Below are positions 1-9,370 of a stretch of 64,000 nt of DNA, piece by piece. The notes beneath the pieces are model-generated. The model worked only from the letters and a program-made list of their open reading frames with translations. It was not told the origin of the DNA and searched no databases. This DNA is from Gerris lacustris. Taxonomy: Eukaryota; Arthropoda; Insecta; Hemiptera; Gerridae. The DNA is taken from contig OX578282.1 in NCBI GenBank assembly GCA_951217055.1, positions 72,755,092-72,819,091 of the forward strand, written 5' to 3'. Position numbers and translations under genes: made by a program. Numbering within the stretch: position 1 is the first letter of the stretch; every line of letters begins with the position of its first letter.

Positions 1-555
1 GGCTTTGAAGAGCCGCTTATAGACTCTGTGCATGTTAAAATAGAATTGTTGGCCAGTTTTACTAAGCTTCTTGTAAAAATATTTTTTTCTTTTTATTAAA
101 AAAACAAGCTCTGAAGAGAACCAACGAGGATATTTATTGCGTTTAACAGTAGTCTCAGGTATAAATAGTTTGATACCATCTTGAACAATACGTGTCAGAG
201 AAATTGCAGAGTCGTTTACATCTTCATCATTAAGAAACGAGGACCAGTTTACCTGGGTTAGATAGTTTTCTAGATCTTCGTAATTGCCATTTCTAAAGTC
301 CGTGAAAGAAAAATCTTTCTTTAGCTTTTTGTGCGCAGAAGAAGTACTAAAAATATCAAAGACAAGAGTCGGATGGTGGGTATCTTCAGGCACTAAGGAC
401 TCGCTACATCTGGTGACAGTGATAGGTTTATTAGTGTTAGAAAGAACGAGGTCGAGGACAACACCGTTACTGTTAGTGACATGGTTGAACTGAGTTAAAC
501 CGAGTGCCCTACAGATAAAATCCAACGCTGATGTTGCAGGAGTAACTTCCGTCTG
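1..555 (-). pseudogene. Jockey-clade non-LTR retrotransposon ORF fragment (endonuclease to RT linker)
   Basis: Read on the minus strand, 185 codons from 555 to the window edge are free of stops and continue outside the window. The translation has the pattern of the region between the endonuclease and reverse transcriptase of Jockey-like elements: ALDFICRALGLTQF, then GVVLDLVLSN, then VPEDTHHPTLVFDI, a DFRNGNYEDLENYL block, VNWSSFL and YPRWFSSEL followed by a lysine-rich stretch. No ATG opens it. A stop at 556-558 (minus TAA) and loss of recognisable similarity upstream suggest 5' truncation or decay there. The open frame implies a fairly young copy. Family assignment is from remembered motif patterns; the exact clade is unverified. 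Confidence 0.8.
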
Positions 556-959
556 TTAAAATGAAATTGTCACAAGTGATTTACAGGATTGTTTTCCAAG
601 AGCAGCGTTAGTTTGGTGACTGGACAAGTGATTGAGACAAGGGAAGGTTCTGTGTGGGTTACGAGCCGGAAACTAACATGCTAGTTATGTCTGTCATGTG
701 ACACTGCCTGTACACACAGGATCGTTTTCCCCGGACTCATGATGGTCGGGAGACTGAAACCTGACAGCGGTAGTTAAAAATGTATTTGGTGGAATATAAT
801 ACTGGAGACAAGTAAGACTGAGACCACGCGGTGACACTGTACTACACCGTCTACATTATGACATCATAGAAACAATGTAAAACACAGGTCATTTACGGAA
901 TTTGACTTTTAGGAATTTAGCAAGACTGTCTTCTAATTCTCATCTCCGTAAGCAGGTAG
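556..959. other. Unassigned sequence
   Basis: No repeat family, convincing ORF or RNA was recognised. The minus strand just right of the Jockey frame does not read as an endonuclease domain. Confidence 0.4.
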
Positions 960-1013
960 TATTTAATTGAAGCGAGCGTAGCGAGCTTCCTACATTCAAC
1001 GAAATATGCTCCG

Positions 1014-1049
<36 letters not shown>

Positions 1050-1715
1050 AGTAACGTTCACGCGTGTGACGATAACTTGAGTAAAAGTTGACCGATTTAG
1101 TTGAAATTTGGTATACATGATCCTCTTACTAATACTCAGGCTAAGTCCAAGAGTTCGCGCGCAACGCTCGCGTAAACGAGAGGTTCGAAAATTAAATTGG
1201 AATTTCAGGACGGGAAAAGATTCTATCATCGTCTATTCGATGAGACGAACATTTTTTTCAAATAACATTTTTTAGTAAAACCAACAGCGACACCGCTATG
1301 AATTAATAAAGATCGCTAAAACTATTAAAGCGGGCCTAAACGTTTAAAATAGAGAAAACAACCTTTTTACCGATATCTTACGTTCTAACGTAACGATTTT
1401 AATAAAAATTCATAGACACCATCTGATGCACAATTGAAACAGGCATGCACCATTTCAATTTGATACATGCAGTAGTTTGTTTGTAGCAAAGAGATACAAA
1501 TTATAAATATTGAAATAGAGATGTGTGGTTAGTGGAATAGAAGGAATGCGGGGTGGTTCCCTTACTACTAGCCGCTGCACTACTACCAGACCCATTATCT
1601 ATCAACTCATCATGATTCACAATAATCTTTTTTTTCAATATTCAATACATATTTATTACTATACGCTCGCTTTAATGATAGAGCCACGCGATGCCTAGTT
1701 TATTTTACTTTGAAA
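960..1715 (+). mobile_element. Family C interspersed repeat, copy 1 (nonautonomous)
   Basis: About 0.75 kb, matched in inverted orientation by 24262-24995 over its whole length, including the GCGCAACGCTCGCGTAAACG core and the AACTAGGCATCGCGTGG end. Near both ends lies GAAGCGAGCGTA or its complement, giving subterminal inverted repeats. A (CTGT)n tract runs from 1014 to 1049, next to a GAAATTTGGTATACATG block that recurs in other families of this window. No coding capacity is seen; short ORFs here are repeat shadows. It is probably a nonautonomous DNA element or a short retroelement derivative. Superfamily unknown. Confidence 0.75.
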
Positions 1716-2228
1716 TATATTTTTATTCAATCGGTCAAAGATTGATTACCTGTTAAATAAGGGTGAGGTGTGACAGTCAAGTCAGGCGACCAATCACCTT
1801 CAGGTCTCGTCCTTCCTTCATTAGAATTTTTATGAAGTGAAAAATAGTGAAGCAGAATTTCACTCAGTTCAGCTTAACTAAAAGCCCTTAACAATAAAAC
1901 TTTTCGCACACAATTTTCTCCTTTTTAAAAAATTAAAAAGTTTTTCCATTATTTTTATTCTACACCATTTAAATTCAGAATATCATTTATTAAACAAAAC
2001 TAATTTTAACTCTTAACCTTGCAGTCGACAAATTGTTTTCCTATCTTTACTAATCTTAACAAAAGTTAAAATATAAATGAATAATGTTCCCGTTCAACAT
2101 CGCAGCAGTCACATTGAGTTCATCATTTTTAACTACATTTTTCGATCCATCAGAAACTTAATTAACACTTGTAGGCACATTAGGATAATGTGCCTACAAG
2201 TGGTATTTCTTCATCCAACCTTCGGTCA
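1716..2228. other. Unassigned AT-rich sequence
   Basis: No ORF, tRNA-like or repeat signal was recognised. A short inverted repeat, CACTTGTAGGCACATTA / TAATGTGCCTACAAGTG, lies at about 2166-2202. Confidence 0.4.
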
Positions 2229-2235
2229 AGAAATA

Positions 2236-2267
<32 letters not shown>

Positions 2268-2287
2268 GATATATATATATATATATG
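2229..2287. repeat. (TA)n microsatellite
   Basis: Near-pure alternating TA tract just upstream of the Helitron, with a few interruptions. Confidence 0.95.
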
Positions 2288-2524
2288 TGAGTAGATAAAG
2301 TAATAATCACCTTAACCTTATAATATCTCATCAAAATAAACACAAAAAATATAAAACTACTTCTTTAAACCACGTATAACATCTTTATCACTTAAATAAA
2401 GTTAGCATAATCTATATATATAAAATTCTCGGCCACGGTGTTTGATCCCGAACTCCTCCGAAACGGCTAGACCGATTTTGATGATTTTTTTTTTGTATTG
2501 ATCGGTAGGTCTGAGAATAGGATG

Positions 2525-3190
2525 TTATCTATTTTTCATGCCCCTAAGTGATAAGGGGGGGCCCCCCAAAATTTTATTTTTTGATTTTTTGGACAAATTT
2601 TATTTTTTTTATTTTTTATAGATATGGAATTAAAAAATACTTATAACCCTAAATTTTTACCTTTTTACCACCACTCAGTGATGGGGGGGGCCCCCCAAAA
2701 ATTTTATTTTTTGAATTTTTGAACAAAAATTTTTAATTTTATTTTTTTATGATTTGGCATTAAAAAATACTTATAACCCTAAATTTTACCTTTCTACCAC
2801 CCCCCAAGTGATGTGGGAGGCCCCCCCAAAATTTAATTTTCTTAATTTCTTGGCCATTTTTTTATATTTTATTCTTTTATGATTTGGCATTAAAAAATAC
2901 TTATAACCCTAAATTTTTACCTTTTAACTACCCCTAAGTGATGCCCCCCCCCCCCCCCCCCCCCAAAAGTTATTTTTTTAATTTTTTGGGCATTTTTTTT
3001 TAATTTTATTATTTTATGATTTAGCTTTAAAAAATACTTATAACCCTAAATGTTTACCCTACCACCCCTAAGTGATAAGGCCCCCCCCCCCCCCCCCACC
3101 CCCTAAAACAAAAATTTGTTTTTATTTTTTGGACAAAATGTCTTAATTTAATTTTTTTATAATTTGCTTATAACCCTAAATTTTTACCCT
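2525..3190. repeat. Helitron-internal tandem repeat, period about 130 bp
   Basis: About five degenerate copies of a unit with ACTTATAACCCTAAATTTTT, ACC(A/C)CCCCTAAGTGAT and a G- or C-run. Homopolymer C runs of 21 (2944-2964) and 17 (3081-3097) lie in two of them. Remnants recur at about 3830 and 5240 within the same element. Confidence 0.8.
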
Positions 3191-3289
3191 TTTTTTTACG
3201 ACCGTTATACTAAATTTTTACCACCAACCTTCATTTTTAATAGCAATATTAGTATTGTAATAATCTTCAACACTCAGTGGATTAAAAAT

Positions 3290-3828
3290 ACACTCCCCTT
3301 CAAAATTAACGCACCACCTTTATATTTCTCTGTTTGGACTATCTCTAATTTATACTGATGTTTAATGATTTATTAATAATCATCATTAATCATCATCTCA
3401 TATGTAATTATCATCGTTAATCATATTTAATCATCATCATTAATTATATATCATAAATTAATTATATTTAATCATCATCATAAATGATTCATTGTTATTT
3501 GCTGTTGATTAAATGAGAGCTCTCACGTAGTTATTCATAATACATGTGTTTGGTTGTGTCAACAAGAATAGACCTCCTAATTTAACTATGGAGAAAGCGA
3601 TTAAACCCGTAGTGATGGGTTAAGAAAGGCTTTTCTTAAAGGTTGGTGGTCGACTAAGAGTGCATCTCACTACAATCTCAGAGCTTTTCGGCGGTTCCAG
3701 GAGTGTGGATATGATCGACAGAGGCGAAATAGGTCTGCCCGCGATGAAAACAATAGAAAAAAGATCCTAATTGAACGACTTTTGTGTAAGCATATAAAAG
3801 TGGTGCGTTAATTTTGACGGGGAGTTTA
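3290..3828. mobile_element. TIR element inserted in the Helitron
   Basis: Terminal inverted repeats of about 37 bp: ACTCCCCTTCAAAATTAACG continuing with CACCACCTTTATAT at the left, matched by ATATAAAAGTGGTGCGTTAA continuing with TTTTGACGGGGAGT at the right. It splits Helitron sequence that is continuous near 5240-5345. The TIR style recalls Tc1/mariner-like elements, but no clean TA duplication is seen, so the superfamily is open. Confidence 0.7.
3605..3811 (+). pseudogene. 68-codon open frame inside the TIR element
   Basis: Follows a stop at 3602-3604 and ends at TAA 3809-3811, inside the right TIR. The translation is basic, with GWWSTKSASHYNLRAFRRF and a tail ending ERLLCKHIKVVR. There is no internal ATG in a sensible place. 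It may be the decayed C-terminus of the element's transposase, or a chance frame. No family motif (such as a DDE signature) is visible. Confidence 0.25.
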
Positions 3829-4619
3829 CATATAACCCTTAATTTTTACCCTTCTACCTCTAACCAACCTCCATTTTTTAATAGTGATATTATAACTGTA
3901 ATAATCTTTAACTCTCAGTGATCGATAACTAATCAATTTTTTAGTTTAATAAGAGTCCTCTGACAGCCGGGCCACAGGAGAGTCATTCTTGAATAAACAT
4001 ACGTATACATAAAATACATATATGAATTAACAAAAAATTTCCATAAAAGTACTAATAAATTACTAGAAAAAAAGCTACTTAATACATCTAAGAAACAGCA
4101 AAGGATTAAATTCAATAAATAACTATGAAAGAGAATAAATAAATACTCAAATTAATATTCAAAATTTAAATTAACAAAACTAATAATAACAATGAGATAA
4201 CAATTAGGTAACATTAGATAACAATTAGACAAAAATGTAAAAAGTATTGCTGTTTGCTCGGTTATTTAATTTATTTCTCGGTTATTGTAATTATTATTAT
4301 CAATCGATCAGTTATCCCCACCAGGAGTCTTCTGGGTTACTTTTGACCCAGCAAACAGTTCGGAGTAGGGCTGTGAACGAAGCCGGTCTCATATCATTCT
4401 CACACAATAAGCTTTCTCACTATTTTGATAGGCCTCATCGTCCATAGCGCTCCATTCAGCCATAGACCACATCCCCTCACACTTACAATGAGTTAGTTAT
4501 TATTAATTAACTTCCAAAATATTCAATAGAAATAATTAATACGGCAAAACAACGAGTTGGCGGGTCAGGCTAGAACAAAAATATTTTTTGTACATTCGGT
4601 AGGTCTGAGAATAGGTCGT

Positions 4620-5196
4620 AATAGTACATTACGCGTCGAGTGTGGAAAGTAGCATTTTGCATGCCAGTGTGGAGTTTGCACCTGAGCGACAGCGAGGGTA
4701 GTAAAACCACACGAGCAATGCAAAATGCCCTTTTCCCACGAGTTGCATACCGTACTTTATCTACGATTGTTAGATTTATACAATAAATACAGAAAAAAAT
4801 AAATTAACTGTATGTAATTTCGTATCTCTCTCTTGATAAAGATGGCATTAATTCATTAGTTGTATTTTTTGCCGAATTAATTATTTCTGGAGGAGTATTA
4901 TTCTCTACATTTTCGTCAAAGCCACTTGATTCATTCATTGTTTTTCACTAAAAACTCGATATAAACAGTTACTTTAATAAAGGAATAGCAAATTAGTTTT
5001 GTTAAATGTAAACAAACTCGCTAATCGTGCGTAAAGCTGAAGAATTCCTCTTCTTCACCGCGCTAGCGTGGTAAAGAAAAGGAATTCTTCAGAACCATGA
5101 GACACGCATGCGCAATGAATACAAGTACGTATATAATCACTTTCTACGCATCTAATCAGAGATATAATGTTTATATTTCGTATCAATCGTAGATAA
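4620..5196 (-). mobile_element. Family Y element, copy 1 (nested in Helitron)
   Basis: Shares its full length with copies at 26.8, 39.6 and 55.6 kb. It has a palindromic head (about 4624-4755) with GCATTTTGCATGC and GCAATGCAAAATGC arms. TTTATCTACGATTG at the head/body junction and CAATCGTAGATAA at the far end give inverted repeats around the body. The Helitron sequence continues on both sides, so Y inserted after the Helitron. Confidence 0.8.
4804..4938 (-). CDS. Small conserved Y-family ORF (recombinase N-terminus-like)
   Basis: 44 codons from ATG at 4938 to a stop at 4804-4806. The sequence contains NNTPPEIINSAKNTTNELMP and SLSREREY-like residues (SLSRERYEITYS). Other copies at 27118, 39920, 55821 and, divergently, 19651 share the PPEI...(L/M)PS(L/K)S arrangement. 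This copy ends earlier than the 39.9 kb copy because of a stop after ITYS. The pattern of an acidic leader, PPEI, then LPSxSRERYExxYxKF resembles the start of many animal tyrosine-recombinase (Crypton-like) proteins; that link is inference. Confidence 0.4.
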   Translation of the reverse strand: MNESSGFDENVENNTPPEIINSAKNTTNELMPSLSRERYEITYS

Positions 5197-5826
5197 ACTT
5201 TTTTGGACAACATTTTTGATTTTATCTTTTTTATTATTATTTGGCATTAAAAAATAATTATAATCTTAAAATTTTACCTTTTTCCACCAACCCCCATTTG
5301 TTAATAGCCATATTAAACTATTCTTCAACTCTCAGTGGTGGCTAACTGATCAATTATCAATCGATCAGTTATCCCCGCCAGGCGTCTACCGGCGTCACTT
5401 CTCACCCAGGAAACAGCACGGAGTAGGGATTACATTTTAAATTTATAAATAATTATTATTATGATTAAATTATTAAATATAATATCATACAATCCGTTGC
5501 ACTTAGAGATTGATATTGATTTTTTTAAATTATCATAATTAGTGATAGCAAATAAGGATAACATTTTTTAATGTATATATATAACTTTTAAGAGATATAA
5601 TTTTAAATATATACTACTTAAGTTAATAAAGTAAAATGAATTATTAATAAATATATGCTTGGTCTATTATTATTTTGATAGGCTGTCATTGTTTACAGCG
5701 TTCCATTCCTCAGTCATAGATCACGTCCCCACACACTTACAATAAGTTAGTTATTTTTTATTTAACTACCAAATTATTCTCTAGAAATATTTTATAAGGC
5801 GAAACAACGTTTGCCGGGTCAGCTAG

Positions 5827-6059
5827 TTAGTTTGTAAAAGCTTAGTTACATATTTATTTAAAACTTAACACCTGTGATAAAACATAATATATGATATTTT
5901 TTACGTATATAAAATTATAAATATGTTTTTCTTTTAGTTTATTTCTCGTCTAAATTCAAATGCCGCCACGAAATACAAAGCCGAGATTTTTCAGTCAGTT
6001 CAGTTAATATGTTTAGCAAAACGATCATCGTCAGATCTGGGACCGTCAACGTAATATGG
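5827..6059. other. Unassigned AT-rich sequence beside the Helitron
   Basis: Host-side flank of the Helitron. Nothing was recognised. Confidence 0.4.
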
Positions 6060-6640
6060 GTAATCTTATAGACCAGGATATAGCGTGCAAAAAAGTGTCT
6101 GACTAACATCAAGCTGAAATTTTGTGTATAAGTAAATCGTTTGGTGCCTTTTAAGAATATGTGGTCGGCTAAGTTCGTCTGCGGGACATAGCTCGGCAAT
6201 AGGCATTTGAAAAAAAAAAAAAAACAATTTTTGGTGGTCAATGTAATATTTATGATCCTGAGTACGAACTTAATTAGTAGATCAATAATCAAGTTGACGC
6301 CAGTTTGTCACTTAATAGGTGACCTCTTTGATTTTGAGTAATATTTTACTAAATAACCTATTAAGTGACAAACTACCATCAACTTGAGTATTGGTCTACT
6401 AACTAAGTACGTACTCAGGATCAAGAAAATTACATTGTCCACCAAAAATGGCGGGACATGGCCACTCTCCACCGGTTTGTTCTTTCAAATGTCTATTGCC
6501 AAGCTATGTCCCGCAGACGAACTTAGCCGACCAAACAATCTTAAAAGGCACCAAAACATTTACTTATACACAAAATTTCAGCTTGATGTTAGTCAGACAT
6601 TTTTTTGCACGTTATCTACTCGACTATAAGAAATAATATA
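6060..6640. repeat. Large inverted repeat (foldback), arms about 260-280 bp
   Basis: Left arm about 6060-6320 and right arm about 6357-6640 are inverted copies. The inner ends are AGTTTGTCACTTAATAGGT and AACCTATTAAGTGACAAACT around a spacer of about 36 bp. Both arms carry CTATGTCCCGCAGACGAACT and ACACAAAATTTCAGCTTGATG. The arms differ by indels such as a poly-T tract. The ORFs in both arms (KCLLPSYVPQTNLAD) are mirror images created by the inverted repeat, not genes. Confidence 0.85.
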
Positions 6641-7376
6641 ATTGTCTCTCCACGTAAAAAACAACCTTTTACTAGCCAAAACAGCTTTCAGCATTCATAA
6701 GGCAATCATCAGTGCATTCATAAGGCATCATCAGTGCATTCATAAGGCATCATCAGTGTCTTCATAAGGCCATCATCAGTGCCTAAGAATAAACAGTAGG
6801 TGATAAAGCATGTAATGATAACAAAACTTTAACAAGTTAATATGAAAAACCCAAACCTATAAAAAAAAAAAATCCCATTAGGGTGACTGACGATTAACAA
6901 TTAATAAATCAAGTAATGTAAGTCAAAATAAATTCGAAGCAATTAGATGATGCAGTAAAAAAATAAACAAGACATTAAATTAGGTACTAAGCGTAAAAAA
7001 ACGGCGATTATATAAATAATAAAACTGAAGATAATACAAATGAAAAGTAAATTCTCTGAAATTAATAAAAAATAAATACCATACAAAATAAAATCAAGCC
7101 CTATTAATTAGATAAAATACAGGAATAAAATGACTAAAAAAAATATATATAAATAAAAGTGGGGAAAAGAATAAAACAGTCTGACCATGTGCCATAGCTT
7201 CACATTAATGGGTTTTTGGCGATTTAGATTTTATTTAAATTTGTTTAAGTTTTGCTAATATTACCTGGTATATCCCCTACTGTTTGTTCTTAGGCACTGA
7301 TGACGGACTTATGAAGGCTGAAAGCTGCTTCAGCTGTAAAAATATTAATACATGTCGAGAGACAATTTTATTATTC
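6632..7376. mobile_element. Inverted-repeat element with hammerhead-like arms
   Basis: The ends AATAATATAATTGTCTCTC (6632) and GAGACAATTTTATTATT (to 7376) are inverted. Each arm carries CTGATGA followed by a stem-like CCTTATGAAGG and GAAA: on minus at 6686-6712 and on plus at 7297-7323. This is the core order of a hammerhead ribozyme. The left arm is expanded by a 22-23 bp tandem repeat (6690-6785, unit CATCAGTGCATTCATAAGG). The middle is AT-rich without coding. Penelope-like elements and retrozymes carry such motifs; assignment is inference. Confidence 0.6.
6690..6790. repeat. 22-23 bp tandem repeat, about 4 copies
   Basis: Unit CATCAGTGCATTCATAAGG plus 3-4 bases. It is a partial duplication of the hammerhead-like segment of the left arm. 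Confidence 0.85.
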
Positions 7377-7409
7377 CAAACAGATGATGGTTTAGCTGAG
7401 CTCTCCTCA

Positions 7410-7592
7410 CTATGTTTTGCTGTTATTATAATGGGCTGGATATGTTGCTACAGAAGGTTGCACGGGTTCTTCGTCTCCTAGATCACATAATTTGCATATT
7501 GTATTGTCGTCCTCGCTAATGTAGGGCCTGATGTATTTAACGGCAATACAAAGCCACAGCCTCTGGAAACAGTGAAGCCATGTTTTAAGCAC
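7410..7592 (-). pseudogene. Possible non-LTR retrotransposon C-terminal fragment
   Basis: 60 codons on minus. It reads YIRPYISEDDNTICKLCDLG followed by DEEPVQ and YPAHYNNS. Many non-LTR polyproteins end with a CxLCG..EE.P.H...CP zinc-knuckle region after the RNase H or RT domain, and this resembles a decayed version in which the histidine and third cysteine are lost. It could be coincidence, since no RT domain is seen beside it. Confidence 0.35.
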
Positions 7593-8420
7593 GTTTGATA
7601 TCTGATGGTTTAAAATATATTTTTTGGAAGTTTAAACGTATTGTCTGGTATGTCTCTAACAGGTTTTTTACAGCCAAACATTATGTTGAGTTGTCTTAGT
7701 CGAAACAGTGGTTAAAGCCCGGTGTGTGTGCACAGGTTTCCTCGGAGAGGAGTCGTCGGGTTTGTGTTAGTATCGATTTGTTTAGTTGCCGTCGAGAGTC
7801 AACCCCCATTGTATTATGTCGGTACATGATGATGGGGTTTATAAATGAAGCTGGAGACGAGTCTCCTTCAGGTCTCACATGAATCAAACTAAAACTACGA
7901 GTCTCTTATTTGCTAACATGGAGTGAGTGCTACTTAGTGATTAGTCTTACTAAGAGAGCAAGCACAATATCCATATAATATGGAAACATTCACCAGTTAA
8001 GTACAACAGATAGTAGTAACAAATTTTAATATCAATCCCTGTATTAGCGAGAATAAAAGATTCTCTTCAGTGGAATACTGTAGCATATTATACAGGATAC
8101 CAAACGGTAATTATATTTTAGTTTAGCTGTCGTTCTAATTTAAATAGTATTCAAGTTATAAATGCTTTTTGGCCTATACGGCACTACAGTGACATTGCAA
8201 TGAATGACACAAGTCTACAACGCTTTGATGTCAAACAAGATACATTTATGCTTTGTGAGTAAACCAAACGTTTGTTTATAAAGTGGTGTGTATGTGTGCG
8301 GAGAGTATTGTTTCGTCGAAATGTTAGGGTTGTATGTAGTAGTTTATCCGTTGTCTCGAGCTAACTAAACCAGCTCTATTCAGCTTATTTTCTTTTTGAT
8401 CTTGAACCCTTTCATGGTAG
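7593..8420. other. Unassigned sequence
   Basis: A 63-codon minus frame at 7696-7887 (HVRPEGDSSPASFINPIIMY) has moderate GC content and no recognised family. It could be a remnant of the neighbouring retroelement. The rest is AT-rich with nothing recognised. Confidence 0.3.
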
Positions 8421-8423
8421 TTT

Positions 8424-8743
8424 TAAAATTGGGTCTTTTATAGGATTAATTTAAAAAAAACTGAAACCACTCTCTTTTGTAAAGATATATTTCGCCCTAT
8501 ACATTCGGGCTTCTTTAGGCTTGGAACTGTCCCCTTCACATAAGTCTGATTTTTAAAAAAAAAACTTTTTGTTCAAATTAAGTCTGCAAATCTGAGAAAT
8601 CAGGAACCAACACGTCTATGCATATGTACGAATATATTTATATGCATACATATATATCCACATATATTTATTTGAATCCTCTCAGTTTAAATGCCAGGGA
8701 GAGACTCAGCCTGGCATTTAACCCTATAAAAGACCCAATTCCA
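8424..8743. mobile_element. Small inverted-repeat element with hammerhead-like motif
   Basis: AATTGGGTCTTTTATAGG at about 8427-8444 is inverted as CCTATAAAAGACCCAATT at about 8724-8741. On minus at 8479-8520 the order CTAAAGA, AGCCC-loop-GGGC, GAAATATATC matches the layout of Penelope-type minimal hammerhead ribozymes: stem II closed by GCCC/GGGC, and a two-base-pair stem III ahead of C. The essential G of CTGANGA is A here, so it is probably inactive. A perfect 11-bp hairpin lies at 8688-8720. Confidence 0.5.
8688..8720. repeat. Perfect 11-bp hairpin
   Basis: TAAATGCCAGG, an 11-base loop, then CCTGGCATTTA. It is inside the right part of the inverted-repeat element. Confidence 0.85.
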
Positions 8744-9129
8744 TAGAGGAAAGTTTTAAAACATCTCTATTCAGTTATTGATGTAGTATATTATACACAC
8801 ACTGTATCTCGCTCCGACTACAGCAACATATGGGAGATGTTAGCCTACAGTCACATAATCAGATAGTATTGACCGTTAGATTTGTTTTTTATTTAAAAAA
8901 TAAATAAATAAAAACAATTTTAAAAACAAACTCATTTTCTCCATTTCATGGAAATCCAATGGATCATGGATTTGCTTTTGGGTAAACTTTCCACATATCG
9001 ACATTTCAAAGCTTTCCATAAAGTGAAGAAAATCAGTATACATTTGTCTAATTGATATCTGATGAAACATTAATCCATTTTGATTACAATTTGGTCCACT
9101 AGGAGCTCTCATACAATTTTATATAAGAA
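8744..9129. other. Unassigned sequence
   Basis: A 78-codon minus frame at 8876-9112 starts MRAPSGPNCNQNGLMFHQIS and ends in an AT-rich, lysine- and phenylalanine-rich tail. No family is recognised and codon use gives no support, so it is probably a chance frame. Confidence 0.3.
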
Positions 9130-9370
9130 CTTCTATCGGCGAAATATAGAACTATAATGAATATAAAAGAAAACCAACGTACCTCCTATCCTATACTAAC
9201 TTCCTGGCACGATATCTAAGAGCGTCGCATTTTGTATGTCGTTTATTGAAACTTCAGCTCACCTATCGTCGAAATATCGTACTATAAATGAAAACCTATC
9301 GACCTCCTGTGAATTCCTAACTTCCTGGCTAGATATTTTAAAGCGTCACATTTTTCATGTTGTTTTTTGC
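9130..9370. repeat. Tandem duplication, unit about 125 bp
   Basis: Two diverged copies share GGCGAAATATAGAACTATAA versus GTCGAAATATCGTACTATAA, CTAACTTCCTGGC and AAGCGTC(G/A)CATTTT. Confidence 0.7.

Larger units (their letters stand above)
2411..5826 (+). mobile_element. Composite Helitron with nested insertions
   Basis: The left end TCTATATATATAAAA at 2411, followed by a GACCGATTTTGATGATTT block, is the typical start of an arthropod Helitron. The right end at 5797-5826 reads GGCGAAACAACGTTTGCC, able to form a short hairpin, then GGGTCAGCTAG, ending in CTAG. The flanking bases are A (2410) and T (5827), as expected for insertion between A and T without target duplication. A second, slightly altered 3' end (GGCGGGTCAGGCTAG) at about 4559-4573 is followed by a piece of Helitron 5' sequence (TCGGTAGGTCTGAGAATAGG at 4596), so two Helitrons are joined head to tail. 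No Rep/helicase coding is seen, so it is nonautonomous. A TIR element (3290-3828) and a Y element (4620-5196) are inserted inside. Confidence 0.85.

Noticed and set aside
5939..6636. ORFs of 117 and 62 codons with nearly the same KCLLPSYVPQTNLAD sequence
   Set aside because: Both arise from the two arms of one inverted repeat, and both carry homopolymer tracts. No coding evidence.
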